DNA of 64,000 nt from Acaryochloris sp. CCMEE 5410. GTDB lineage: Bacteria > Cyanobacteriota > Cyanobacteriia > Thermosynechococcales > Thermosynechococcaceae. The stretch is taken from assembly GCF_000238775.2 (NCBI RefSeq), contig NZ_AFEJ02000005.1, forward strand, positions 62,001 to 126,000. The letters run 5' to 3'. The notes under the pieces were generated by a model. It saw only the letters and a list, made by a program, of their open reading frames with translations, made no database searches and had not been told where the DNA came from. The translations under genes and the position numbers were made by a program. Of the stretch, positions 17,501 through 29,500 are shown piece after piece (the stretch's first letter is position 1; every line of letters begins with the position of its first letter).

Positions 17501-20500
17501 ATAGGCATCACTCAATTCCACGATTAAGGTATGCGCCCCCAGCTGATCCACCGTCGGCTGCCAGCGTAGACTGCCAGAGGTTGGGTCAATCACCACACCC
17601 TCAGGACCATTCACCAACCGCCACTGCACCAAATCCCCATCTGGGTCAGAGCCCGTCAGGTTGTACTGATACTCTCGCTCTAGGTTCGTGACTAAATTCG
17701 GTGTCGAGGTAATCTCAGGGGCGGCATTACTCAGCTGATTGCCCACCGTCAGGGTATAGGTCTGTTCCGCGACCCCACCTTGACCGTCTTCGACAGAAAG
17801 CACCACCTGATGCTCACCCATCTGCTCAGCAGTAGGTGTCCATACCAGGATATTGTCTTGCAATGCCATCCCCGTCGGAGCGGTCGATAAGCTGTAGGTC
17901 AACGGATCGCCGTCGGCATCTGTGGCATTCACTTGATAGAAATAGGTATTCCCCAACCGGATGCTCTCTCTAGGTGTTGAGGTAAATGTGGGAGCCTGAT
18001 TCGGCAAGGGATTAATCACCCTTAGATCCAAGGTCTGAATCGCCTCTCCCCCTTGACCATCTAGCGCTCGCAGTTGAACCGTGCGATTCCCTAACTGTGA
18101 ACTCACAGGGGTCCAGTTCAGTAACCCCGTCTGGCTATCTAAGGTGACGCCACTTGGACCCGACACCAATTCATAGGTGAGCACATCCCCATCGGCATCT
18201 ATGGCTTTAGCTTGGTATTGGAAGGCTTTACCCACCTGAGGTTGAGAATGATCCAAGACAGAAGTGAAGGTGGGGGCTTGATTATTGGACTCAACCACCA
18301 ACTCAAAGGTCTGTAGCGTGGTACCGCCCTGGTCATCTCGCACCCGCAGAATCACATCAAAGCGACCCACCTGATCCGCTTGGGGAATCCAGGTAATATT
18401 GCCTGACTCATCGATGGTTACTCCGTCTGGAGCCAACGGCAGGTCATATCGAATTGGATCTGCATCAGGATCTTGGGCAATGGCCCGATAGATAAATTCT
18501 TCACCCACCTGGAGCGGGGTGGTCGGTGCCTCCGTGATCAACACCGGATTGGAATTCGCAGGTCCACTAATAGGATGGAGACCAAAGAGATGCTCATAGA
18601 CTTCACCCCCAGAGACCGTCACTTCATCTACAAAGGATCCACTACTGGGATTCGATTCTTCATATCCATTGGGTACGACTTGGCGAACCGTATAGGTTCC
18701 CGGCAGTAGATTCTCAAAGGAATAGAAATAGCGAGTTTCACCTAACCGGGAATTAGAGGTATCAGGCTGAGTCAGTTGATAGGGCTCATCTGGGTCCAAC
18801 ACCCCATTATTGTTGTGGTCCAAGTAGACCGTAATGTTATCCAGGAAGGGTTCAGTGGAGAACCGCTCATCCCAGCCACTAAAGACATCGACTAACTCAT
18901 CGACATTGGTAATCTGAACCGCATCGGGGTCCACTTTCTGCAGTTGTCTCAAACCTGCACCTGCACCAATCCCAAAGGCCGTTAGATTAATGTCCGCCTC
19001 TCTAATGTCAGTGACAATGGTTTCATCCAAACGCCCATAGCCATCCGAGAGGAAGATTAAGTTGGCATCGCCATCAAGGCTATCCAGGACCCCTTTCGCT
19101 GTCGTCAGTCCAGCATCGAATAAGGTGCCATTGCCCGAATTGCTAACGGTCTGTAAGGCTTCCCGCAGGTCAGCAATGCCATTGTTATTTAAATCTGCTA
19201 TGGGAGTGGTGTAGAGCTGCTTCCCAGGCTGGGTCAGATCCATATCCAGGGTAGAGGCCGCTTCATTCCAGAGAACCACACCAATCTTGGCATCTCCCCG
19301 GCCCTGGGCAATCAACTGTTCACTCAAGGCAATGACTGTCGCCAACTCCAAGTCAAGAATGGAGGCCGTGGTCTCACTCAGACTGCTAATATCTTGGTTC
19401 GTTAAGTCTACTAGGCGGTACCCGGCACTGCCAGAGGTATCAATGGCAAAGACAATATCTGGGGTATCCCCTTGCACGAGGGTGGTATCGCGGTAACCAT
19501 TGTTATTGAGGTCGGCAAACACACCGCCTTGAATCCGACCGAGTTGACCCGCCACATCGACGGAGAAGGTTTGCTGATCCGAGTTACCGAAGCGGTCTTC
19601 CACTAAAACTGAGAATTGGGCGGTGTTGCCGGGGGTGATGCTGGTATTGGGATACCAGAGTAGCTCTCCCGTTTCTTGGTCAATGACGGCCCCCAAAGGC
19701 GCATCCAGCAATTTGTAGACCAGCGGATCACCGTCAGGGTCATTGGCCGTGAGCTGATAGCGATAGACTTCGTCTGCCAGGCCAAACTGGGTGATGGGGG
19801 TGCTGGTAATGATGGGACCACCATTCTCAGGATTGGGCCATAGGCGTAGAGAAAAAGACTGGGTGGCACTATTCCCCGCCGTATCTTCTGCTTGAATCTT
19901 GACGGCAAACGTTCCTAAAGAGCCATCAGCAGTATTCTGAGTCTCGCCAGTTCCAGGGGTAATGACAGTGGGAACATCCGGCTCTGACGCCCAGACCTGG
20001 AAGCCATAGTCTAAAGAACTTGAGAAGTTCTGGCCTTGAATATGAAGATAATAGGGACCGTCTTCCTGGATGACCACCGATGCATCCGTTCGCTGCTCTT
20101 GGTTGAAGAGCACTTGAGTATTGGCGTCATAGAGCTGCCAACGATAGCTAGATGAGCGTCCTGAAGTACTGGAGCGCAAGCTGTCAAAGTACAAGACCTG
20201 GCCTGCTTTAGCGGACAGCTGATAGACAGCCCCTTCACGACCATCGGCAAAGAAGCCATTGACTGTTTGGCCAAACTGGATTTCAGGGGCTGCAGTAAAG
20301 TCCAGCAGTTGGAAAGAGTAATCAACGGTGGAGGCAAAGGGGTTCTGCAAGACCAGTTGGTAGAGTCCGGATTCCGTGAGGGTCAAGGGGCCTTCATCCG
20401 CGACCCCCGCATTTCCAGGGGTGGAAAAGAGTGGTGTCCCAAGAGGGCTATACAAGGTTGCGTTCCCCCCTCGGATGCCATTGAAGTACAACCGCTGCCC

Positions 20501-23500
20501 TGCTCGACCCTCAAGGGTCAAAACCTTCACCGTGCTGGGGCCAATGGTTTCCGTCGTAACGCCACTGCCTTCAAAGATGTTGACCCCGGGACTGTCCAGG
20601 GTGCTGGGGACTTCCAAGACCTGGAACTTGTATCCTCCTCCTGCAAATGTGCCACTGCCGCGATACAGTTCTACGGTGTAGGTGCCCGATTGGGTCAATT
20701 GAATCAGCCCAGAATCATCATTCGCGCTCAGGGTATTGAAGACGAACGACCCATCGGGATTAAGTAACCGCGTCAAGCTGGCAAAGCCACTATTGGTTTG
20801 ACCATCAAAGATGATTTGCGTCCCTGCGGTTGCCGTGAAGGTATATTGATCCACGTCGCTGCCACTGACACCACCACTGTAAATGGTGTTAAAGCCGCTA
20901 TTTTGGATTGTTGGGGTGGTATCCAAGAGGGTCAGACTATAGTCAAAGGCCGTGCTGGCACCCGCAATCGCGAGGGTATAATCCCCATCCAGGGGCAATA
21001 TCGCGGTGTCATTGCCGTTCGCAGATGTTGCCAGGGATTGGCCATTGGTCCCATACAGCGTCCATCTTGCCGTACTGTCTAGAGAACTAAAATCAATGGC
21101 TAAATGCTGTCCTCGGCTCCCCGTAACTTGGTAAAGGTTTGCCTGTTGGGCTGATGCAAGGGTGCCTGTCACTGGGGTAGCTAGGGACAACGCCGTTGCG
21201 TTCCCCCTCTCCTGCAGGACAAAGTTATAGTCCCCCGTATTGGCCCGATCCCCTCGAATCACGAGTTCATAGGTGCCCGATTGAGCAAGCTGGTAGGAGG
21301 CCCAGTCTCCATCAATGGACTGAGTGGTCAACAGAGAGCGGTCTGGCCCATAGAGCAATGCCGTCAGTCCGCTACCGCTGAGGGTATCAAAGAATAAGGA
21401 CTGACCCGCTTCTCCCGTAAAGGAATAGATATCGCGGTCCCCGGACTTCTCAATCGAGCCTGCAACATCATCCCCATAGGTAAGAGAGAGCAAATCATAT
21501 TTGGCTGATGTCAACTGTAGTCGATAATTCGGGTCAGCTGCCCCCTGGCCTTGGACCACGAGGAAATACTCTCCATTCCCAGGCGCTGTGAATTCATAGT
21601 CATCCGTCGTTCCATCCACCAGCGACCCCGTCTGAAGTTGCTGACCACCAGGACCATAAAGTGCCCAAGAATTATTGGCTTGACCTCCACCCATGTCTAG
21701 GTAGAATCGTTCGCCTTTGTTAGCTCTGAATTGGTAAGCAGCACTGCCCAAACCATTGTTGTCTAGCACCCCAGTGATTTGCGTATCCAAGGGCAATACA
21801 GGGGCTGATAAATGATCCAGGAGTCGGAATCCATAATCACCCGTATTCTCCCCTTCACCATCCACGATGAGGCGATAGGTACCCGTCTTCGTGAGGGTTA
21901 GTCCTTGATTGGGTCCACGATTCACCCGGCTATCGGACGTAGAAGAGTCATAAAGCTGACGACCCGTATCATCTAGGACCTTCACTCTAAAAGGTGATCC
22001 ACCCAAGGCATCAAAGAAGAGCTTCTGGCCTGCTTGTCCTTCAAAGGTATAGGTATCCTGTTCGCCCTTTTCAGAGATGCTTCCAGCAATAGCGTCACCG
22101 AAGGATAGGGATGTTGTCAGCAGGTCGGGAGTAATCAAGCGCAAGCTATAATCAGCCTCAGCCCCCGTGCCCTGCATTGCTAGCAAGTAGTTGCCTGCAT
22201 CTAGCCAAAATTCTTCGTCCGTACTGAAGGTGCTGGAATTAACCTGTTGACCATTGGCAGAATAGAGTATCCAGTTGGCATTACCCTGAAGACCATCAAA
22301 GAAGACATATTGCCGTTGATCTAAGTTGAATTGATACTGCGTCGTTCCTTGAGTGCTCGGCTCAAAGGTACCCAAGATATCCGTATCCACATCAACGGTG
22401 GTTGCCGCTGCTCTATCTAAGACCCGGAAACTATAGGTTCCTCGACCCTCGTCATAGCCATCAATCGTGAGACGATAGGTGCCTTCGGTACTGAGGACCA
22501 GTCCCTGGAAAGGTTCTCGGTCAATTCGACTATCGGTACTCGTGGAGGTAAACATCTGCTGACCGTTCGGGTCCGTCAGCTGCCAGCGGAAGCGACTACC
22601 ACCCAAAGCATCAAAGAACAGCTGCTGTCCTGCAGTTCCTGTAAAGGTATAGGTATCTTGCTCACCTTTTTCATCAATCGTGCCAGATACCGTCTCACCT
22701 AACGTCATGGGGGTTGAGACGAGCTCTGGGGTAATGATATTGAGTCTGTAATCGGCAGCCGTACCCCGTCCCTGGAGAGAGAGGAGGTATTGGCCCGCTC
22801 CCAACCAGAACTCCTCATTACTGGAGGTCGCTCCATTATTGACCCGTTGCCCATTGGCCCGATAGAGGTTCCATAACCCATTCCCTTGCAGACCATCAAA
22901 GAACAGATACTGACTCTGATCCAGGGTAAAGGTGTAGAGCGTCGCTCCTAAAGCATTGTTATCAAAGGTGCCAGCAATCTCCGTATCGAGGGCCACCGCC
23001 GTTGCCAGCGTCTGATCCAACAGACGGAAGGCATAGCTCCCCGTCTGCGCAAAGTTACCATCAATAATCAGCTGATAGTCACCATCGACGGTTAAGAACA
23101 GACCTTCACTCGGTCCCCGGTCATTGCTAGTGTTCGTGGAACTGGTGCTGACAAGCTCTCGTCCAGCGGGGTCAATCAGCTTAAATCGCAGGGCTGAACC
23201 ACCTAGCGCATCAAAGAACAGTTGTTGCCCCCCAAAGCCCGTGAAGGTGTAGGTATCCTGCTCCCCCTTCTCCGAAATTGTCCCCGTGACCGTCTCCCCA
23301 ATATTGATGGGGGAAGAGACAAACTCTGGGGTCACGAGGTTTAACGTATAGTTGGCGTTCGACCCCGTTCCCCGCAGAGCTAGCAGATATTCCCCAGCCG
23401 CGAGTGACAGTTCTGGATCGTTGGATCCGCTCAAATAGCCATCGTCAACGGCTTGACCATTGGCTCGATAGAGCGCCCACCGACCATCACCTTGTCGGCC

Positions 23501-26500
23501 ATCAAAGTAAACGTACTGTCGCTCACTCAGACTCAGTCGATAAAGCGCACTCCCGAGGGCATTGTTATCAAATGTGCCCGTAATATCGGTATCCACCCCA
23601 ACGGCTAGAGCGGTGGCACTATCAAGCAGACGGAAGGCAAAGTTCCCCGTCCCTCGCTCCCCAATCCTAATCGTGTAGTTGCCATCCGCTTTGAAGGTGA
23701 AGCCCTGATCTGGGCCTAAATCGCGACGGCTATCCGAAGAGGTTGAGGAATATAAAACCGTCCCTTCTGAGTCATAGACGCTGATGCGGAAGAGGCTGCC
23801 CCCGAGGGCGTCATAGAAGAGTTGCTGACCAGCAACGGCCCTGAAGGTATAACTTTGGGTCGCTCCATTCGTACTAATGGTGCCATTAACCACGGTATTG
23901 AGGTCGATGGGGGTAGCCGAATTCGTGGGAGGCGTTGCTGTGTCAAGGAGCTGAATCGCTAGGTCATAGTTGGGAGCCGTGATGCCATTGCCCCGCAGCA
24001 CCAATAGATGCTCTCCTGGATCAAGCCAGACAGATTCATCTGTATTCAGGGTCTGTCCCGTGATATATCGACCCAGGGGGCTAAAGAGTCGCCATTGATT
24101 GGAGAAAGAGGATTGGGAGTTGAAATTGAGCCGCTGCCGTTCCGTTACCATCAAGCGATAGAGGTCCGCACCAACGCCATTCGTGAAGGTGCCGCTGAGG
24201 GTCGTATCCGCCGTTACAACGCTAGCCGTGGCCTTATCCAACAGTCGGAACTGATACGCACCCGTCACATCCCCGGAGCCATCCACCACCAGCTGATAGG
24301 TGCCATCCGCTGCTAAAGTCAAACTATCCGGTCCCAAGTCCTGGGAACTATTCCAGGTCACGGTATTTTGGCCGTTGCTCAGTCTGATGGTCAGACCATC
24401 TGCACTGAGGGAATCAAAGTAGAGCTGCTGACCCGCTGTCCCCGCAAAGGTGTAGATATCTCGCTCGCCCTTCACGGAGAGACTGCCGCTCACCGTTTCA
24501 CCCACCGTTATCGCTGAAGAGACAAACTCAGGTGTATATATCCTCAATCCATAATTCGGATTGGCCCCCCCCCCTTGAATGGCCAAGAGATATTCTCCAG
24601 CCCCTAGGGAGAATTCTGTGTCTACGCCTAAACTACTGGACTCAATCTCGCGACCATTGGCTCCATAAAGCGCCCAAGTCCCACTTCCCTGTAATCCTTC
24701 AAAGTAGAGGTACTGTGTCTCATCTAGGGTGAACCGATGAAGGTGAGTCGAGCGAGCATTATGTTCAAACGTCCCCGTGATATCCTCATCCAGGTTGATA
24801 TCGGTGGCCATCGCTCGGTCAAGAAGACGGAAGGTATAGCCCCCGGTTTGGTCTCTAGAGGTGTCGATAACGAGCCGATATTGGCCATCTTGGGTCAAGA
24901 CAACTGGTCTAGAGTCACCCCGAGTTGAGACATTCGTGAGTTGTTGGCCATTTGGATCATAAATAAGGGCATTGTTATTGAGGCCAGAATCTGTAGTCAA
25001 AGCATCGAAGTAAACCTGCTGGCCCGCAGTGCCTGTGAAGGTATAGGTGTCTTGCTCTCCTTTCTCTACCGTCGCACTAGTGATCACCTCATCTATCGTC
25101 AAAGATTCCGTGACAAACTCTGGGGTGATCATCCTTAACCCATAGCTAGCATTAGAGGAGCCAAACCCCTGCATCGCCAGTAAATAATCTCCAGCATCTA
25201 AGGTAAACTCTGTGTCATTCCGCTGGGATTGTGTACGGACAAGCTGGCCGTTAGGACGATAGAGGGTCCAAGTTCCTCTTCCTTGCAGGGCATCAAAGTA
25301 AATGTATTGACGCTCATCCAGTGAGAATTGATAAAGGGTGGTGCCATAATTATTGTCCAAGGTGCCCGTGATATCCTCGTCCAGGTTCACAGCCGCTGCT
25401 GTCCCCCGATCCAAGAACCGGAATTGGTAGCCCCCTCTAGCCTCATTGGTACCATCCACGACCACGCGATACTGGCCATCTATAGTGAGGGTGAGGTCTT
25501 GATGTGGGCCTCGGTCTCCCCGAGGGTCAAATTCTGTAATTAGGTTCCCATTGGGATCATAGACATTGACTCGAAGACTACGCGTCGTCGTATTCAACGA
25601 GTCAAAATACAGCTGCTGACCTGCTGTTCCTGTGAAGGTATAGATATCCTGCTCACCCTTCTCGCTGATGGATCCAGAGATATTGGTATCCAACGCCATG
25701 GGTTGAGTGATTAAATCTGGGGTGATCACCCTGAAAGAATAGCTGGCAGACCCCGTGAATCCAGAGCGACCCTGAAGCGCTAGGGTATAGTCCCCAGACA
25801 CGGGTAGAGTCACTTCTAAATCACTAAAATTACTGCTCGATGCAACAGCCCGATTGCTGGAATTATAGAGGGTCCAGCCAAAGGTGCCGCTCTTATTCAG
25901 CGCATCAATAAATAACTTCTGGCCTTGATTGCCCGTAAACCGATAAAGCTTAGACTGGGTTCCCGGCCCCAAATCCCCACTGATAGTCGTATCTAAAGGA
26001 ATCACAGGGGCCTGCTCATGGTCAATCACTCGGAAGCCATAGTTGCCCAGTTGGACATTATCCGTGGAGATGGCAATCCGGTAATTCCCGGTCTCGGCTA
26101 GCTGCAAGAACTGGTCCCCGACCAAGGTGCTATCTGTCACCTTGACCCCACTGGGGCTGAACACCTCAAAGTTCCAGTTGCGGTAATCACCCGTATACTG
26201 CAGGGCATCAAAGAAGATGGTTTGACCTTTGGACCCACTAAAGCTAAATTCATCCCGGTCCCCTGGAATCCGAATCCGACCGAGGACGGTATCTCCAACC
26301 ACTAACACGGGGGGTGGGGTAAACTCCGCTAAGCCCGTATCCGCCTGAATGGTGAATCCTTCTGGACCAAGAATCAGGTTAAAGGTCAGGTCATCATTGT
26401 CTGGATCAATGGCATTGGCATCGTACTGATACAGCTGGTTGATATAGGCATCCACCACTGGATCGCTGGTAAAGAGGGGTGGGCGATTGGGGGGTGGTTC

Positions 26501-29500
26501 CGTAATCGAGAGGGTATAACTTTGCTGGGTGGTGCCGCCGCGACCATCACTGACCGCCACTTGAATGGCATGATGACCCACAGGGGTATTGGGGTCCGTC
26601 GCAGGTAGGAAGTCTGGGGACCATTCAATCAATCCCGTCTGGGCATCAATGGTCATCCCCGTCGGACCACTCAAGAGTTGATAGGTGAGGTCATCCCCAT
26701 CGGCATCCGTTGCTTGGACCTGGTAGGTATAAGGCTGGCCAATAATCCCCTCTGCTAGGGTCTGGCCGGGAACGACAGGGTTACTCTCAATCACGGGAAT
26801 TCGATTGAGATCCGCTAGAATCTCCAACTCATAGGTAAACTGCACCTGGTCGGGGTTGGCAAACACTAAAGTCTGACTGGCAGAAACCCCTTCAGGGTTC
26901 AATTGACCATTGACGAGCAGATGGGTGAAGTCGTAATAGGGCAACCCATCAGCGGTGAGTCCATCGGCGTCTCTAAGTTGGACATTCAGATCACTGATGT
27001 TTTTCACCACCAGAACCAAAGGCCCATTAATCCCATAGGTGCCGATATTGCGGAGGACCACATCCGTCAGCAGTAGATCTGACTCCGTATCCAAGCTAGT
27101 GCCTTGATACTCAACGGCCACACTGGGAGAAACATCGGTCAGGGAGGCTAAGGATGCAATGGTTGAGGGGGCGTTGCCTTGACCAGGCAGACTTGGACTC
27201 AGGGGGACCGTTGCCCCACTGGGCAGATCCGTTAGGGTCAAGTCACTGATACGGACGGTGGTCGTCGTATCGCCATCATTGTTGACAAGGCGAAAGGCCA
27301 GATAGGCAGGGGTGCCGGGAGCGACGCCTTTCAAGTTCAAGGTGACGGTCTGGTCTGTCTCGTCATAGGTGACGCCAGGGGCGAGCTGTACCCCTTCACC
27401 CTCCGTCCAGTTAAAGAAGCTGCCTCGGCGCTGACCAAAGGTATGGACCAAGGATTGGCCCTGGTCATCCACCAAGTCCACCTCAAAGGCGTCATTGATG
27501 GCATCAACAGTCGTTTCATCAAAGGTTAACGGGTTGATCTTAAAGCTCAGCTGAGAGGGGGTTTCAGGAATGAGCAGAGAGAAGGTCTCTTGGGGGGCAA
27601 AATCGTTGTTTTCGGCTAACTCAAAGGCAGTAAACAGCACCACGGTCTGCTGGCTACTCGCCCCTTGATCATCCGTAGCGGTGAGGGTAAAGGTATGTAG
27701 TCCCAAATCAGCGGGGGTAGGTGTCCCTGATACTGTAGCCGTCCCATCGCCATTGTCCACGAAGGTCAGCCAGCTTGGTAAAGTGTTGGCACTAAGCGTC
27801 AGCGGGTCATTCTCTGGATCTGACGTGGTAACGGTATAGGTATAGGGTTGGTTCGCCTCAATATTAGTAACGGGGCTACTGGTGAAGACGGGAGCTTCGT
27901 TTACATCCGTCACGGTAATGACGAGAGACTGTTCGAGGGTTTGGGGGGGCTGACCATTATCCGTACTGCGAATGGTGACCGTGTGACTCGGGTTGGCCTC
28001 GAAGTCTAAGAGAACATCAGGGGCGATGATCAGCTGATTGTCCACGATTTGGAAACGACCACCCGCATCATTGACCAGTTCATAGGTGTGGGTATCGCCC
28101 GTCTCTGGATCAACGGAACTCAGTTCCCCAATCACGGTGCCTGATGCACTATTCTCATTCACCTGAGTTTGGCTCAGGGTAATCGAAGTGGGGGCTTCAT
28201 TGACGTCGCTGATGGAGACGGTGAAGACCTGGTCAATGATTTCTCCCCCCTGATCCGTGGTTCTGACCCGCAGACTGTAGGAGTCTTGTATCTCGAAGTT
28301 GGGAGAGGTCTGGAAGAGCAGCTGGTCCCCTTGAATCAGGAACTGGTCGTTATCCGTATCGCCGACCCCAGGCACAAAGGTATAGGTATGACTATCCCCA
28401 GCATCCACATCTAAGGTTCTAAATTCACCGATGGAAGTATTGGCAGGGGTGTTCTCCGGAATCAGGCCAATATCTAAGGTCAAATCCGTTGGAGCTTCAT
28501 TGATATCCTCCAGGCGAATCACCATCTGTTGGGTGCGGCTAAGGCCCCCGGCATCGGCGCTGAGAATTTCAATCGTGTATTCGGTGGCCAGTTCAAAGTT
28601 GAGCAAAGACCCATCTGCCACTTGGAGCTGATTGTCAACAATTTGAAAACGGCCCCCGGCATCTTCTAGCAAGCTATAGGTATGGCTATCGCCAGCATCT
28701 GGATCTGCCGTGCTCAGAGTACCAATGACCGTGCCATCACTGCTGTTTTCTGCCACTAGATCCGCACTGAGGGTGATTTGGGTCGGGGCTTCATTGACGT
28801 TCGTGGTGCGAATCGTCATCACCTTATCTAGGCTCAAACCACTGGTGTCTGTGCTGCGCACTAGAATGCTAAAGGTAGGCTGGGTCTCAAAATTAGCGGA
28901 ATCATTGATAAAGAGCTGGTCGCCGACAATTGTGAAGGCCCCGTTGTCTGTATCCCCCGTTCCTGAGACAAATTCATAGGTATGGGTATCCGTGGCGTCT
29001 GGATCTAAAGTATTGAATTCACCGACCAACGTATTGACGGGCTCATTCTCCGCCACCTGATCTGGCGTCAGGGTAATATCTTGGGGGGCCTCATTCACAT
29101 CCGCAACGGTAATCTGCAGCTGCTGGGTCGTACTTAACCCGCCTGCATCCGTCGTTCGGACCGTAATGGTATGGGTCGTCTCTTGCTCAAAGTTGAGGAT
29201 GGCCCCTGGTGCCACCTGCAGATGGTCTCCCACAATCTGGAAATGGTTGCCCACATCCTCCACAAGCTCATAGGTGTGGGTATCGTTGGCATCGGGATCA
29301 AGGCTCGTAAAGGTACCAATGACCGTGCCAGCATCACTGTTCTCCTCCACCGTTGTGTTGCTCAGCAGTAGTTGGGTGGGGGCTTCATTGGCATTGTCAA
29401 TCTGGACCGTCAGGACTGTCTCAGTGCTCAGTCCGGCTGCGTCCGTGCTACGAATACGCAGGCTATAGCTAGATTGAGTTTCAAAGTTGGGAGAGTTTTG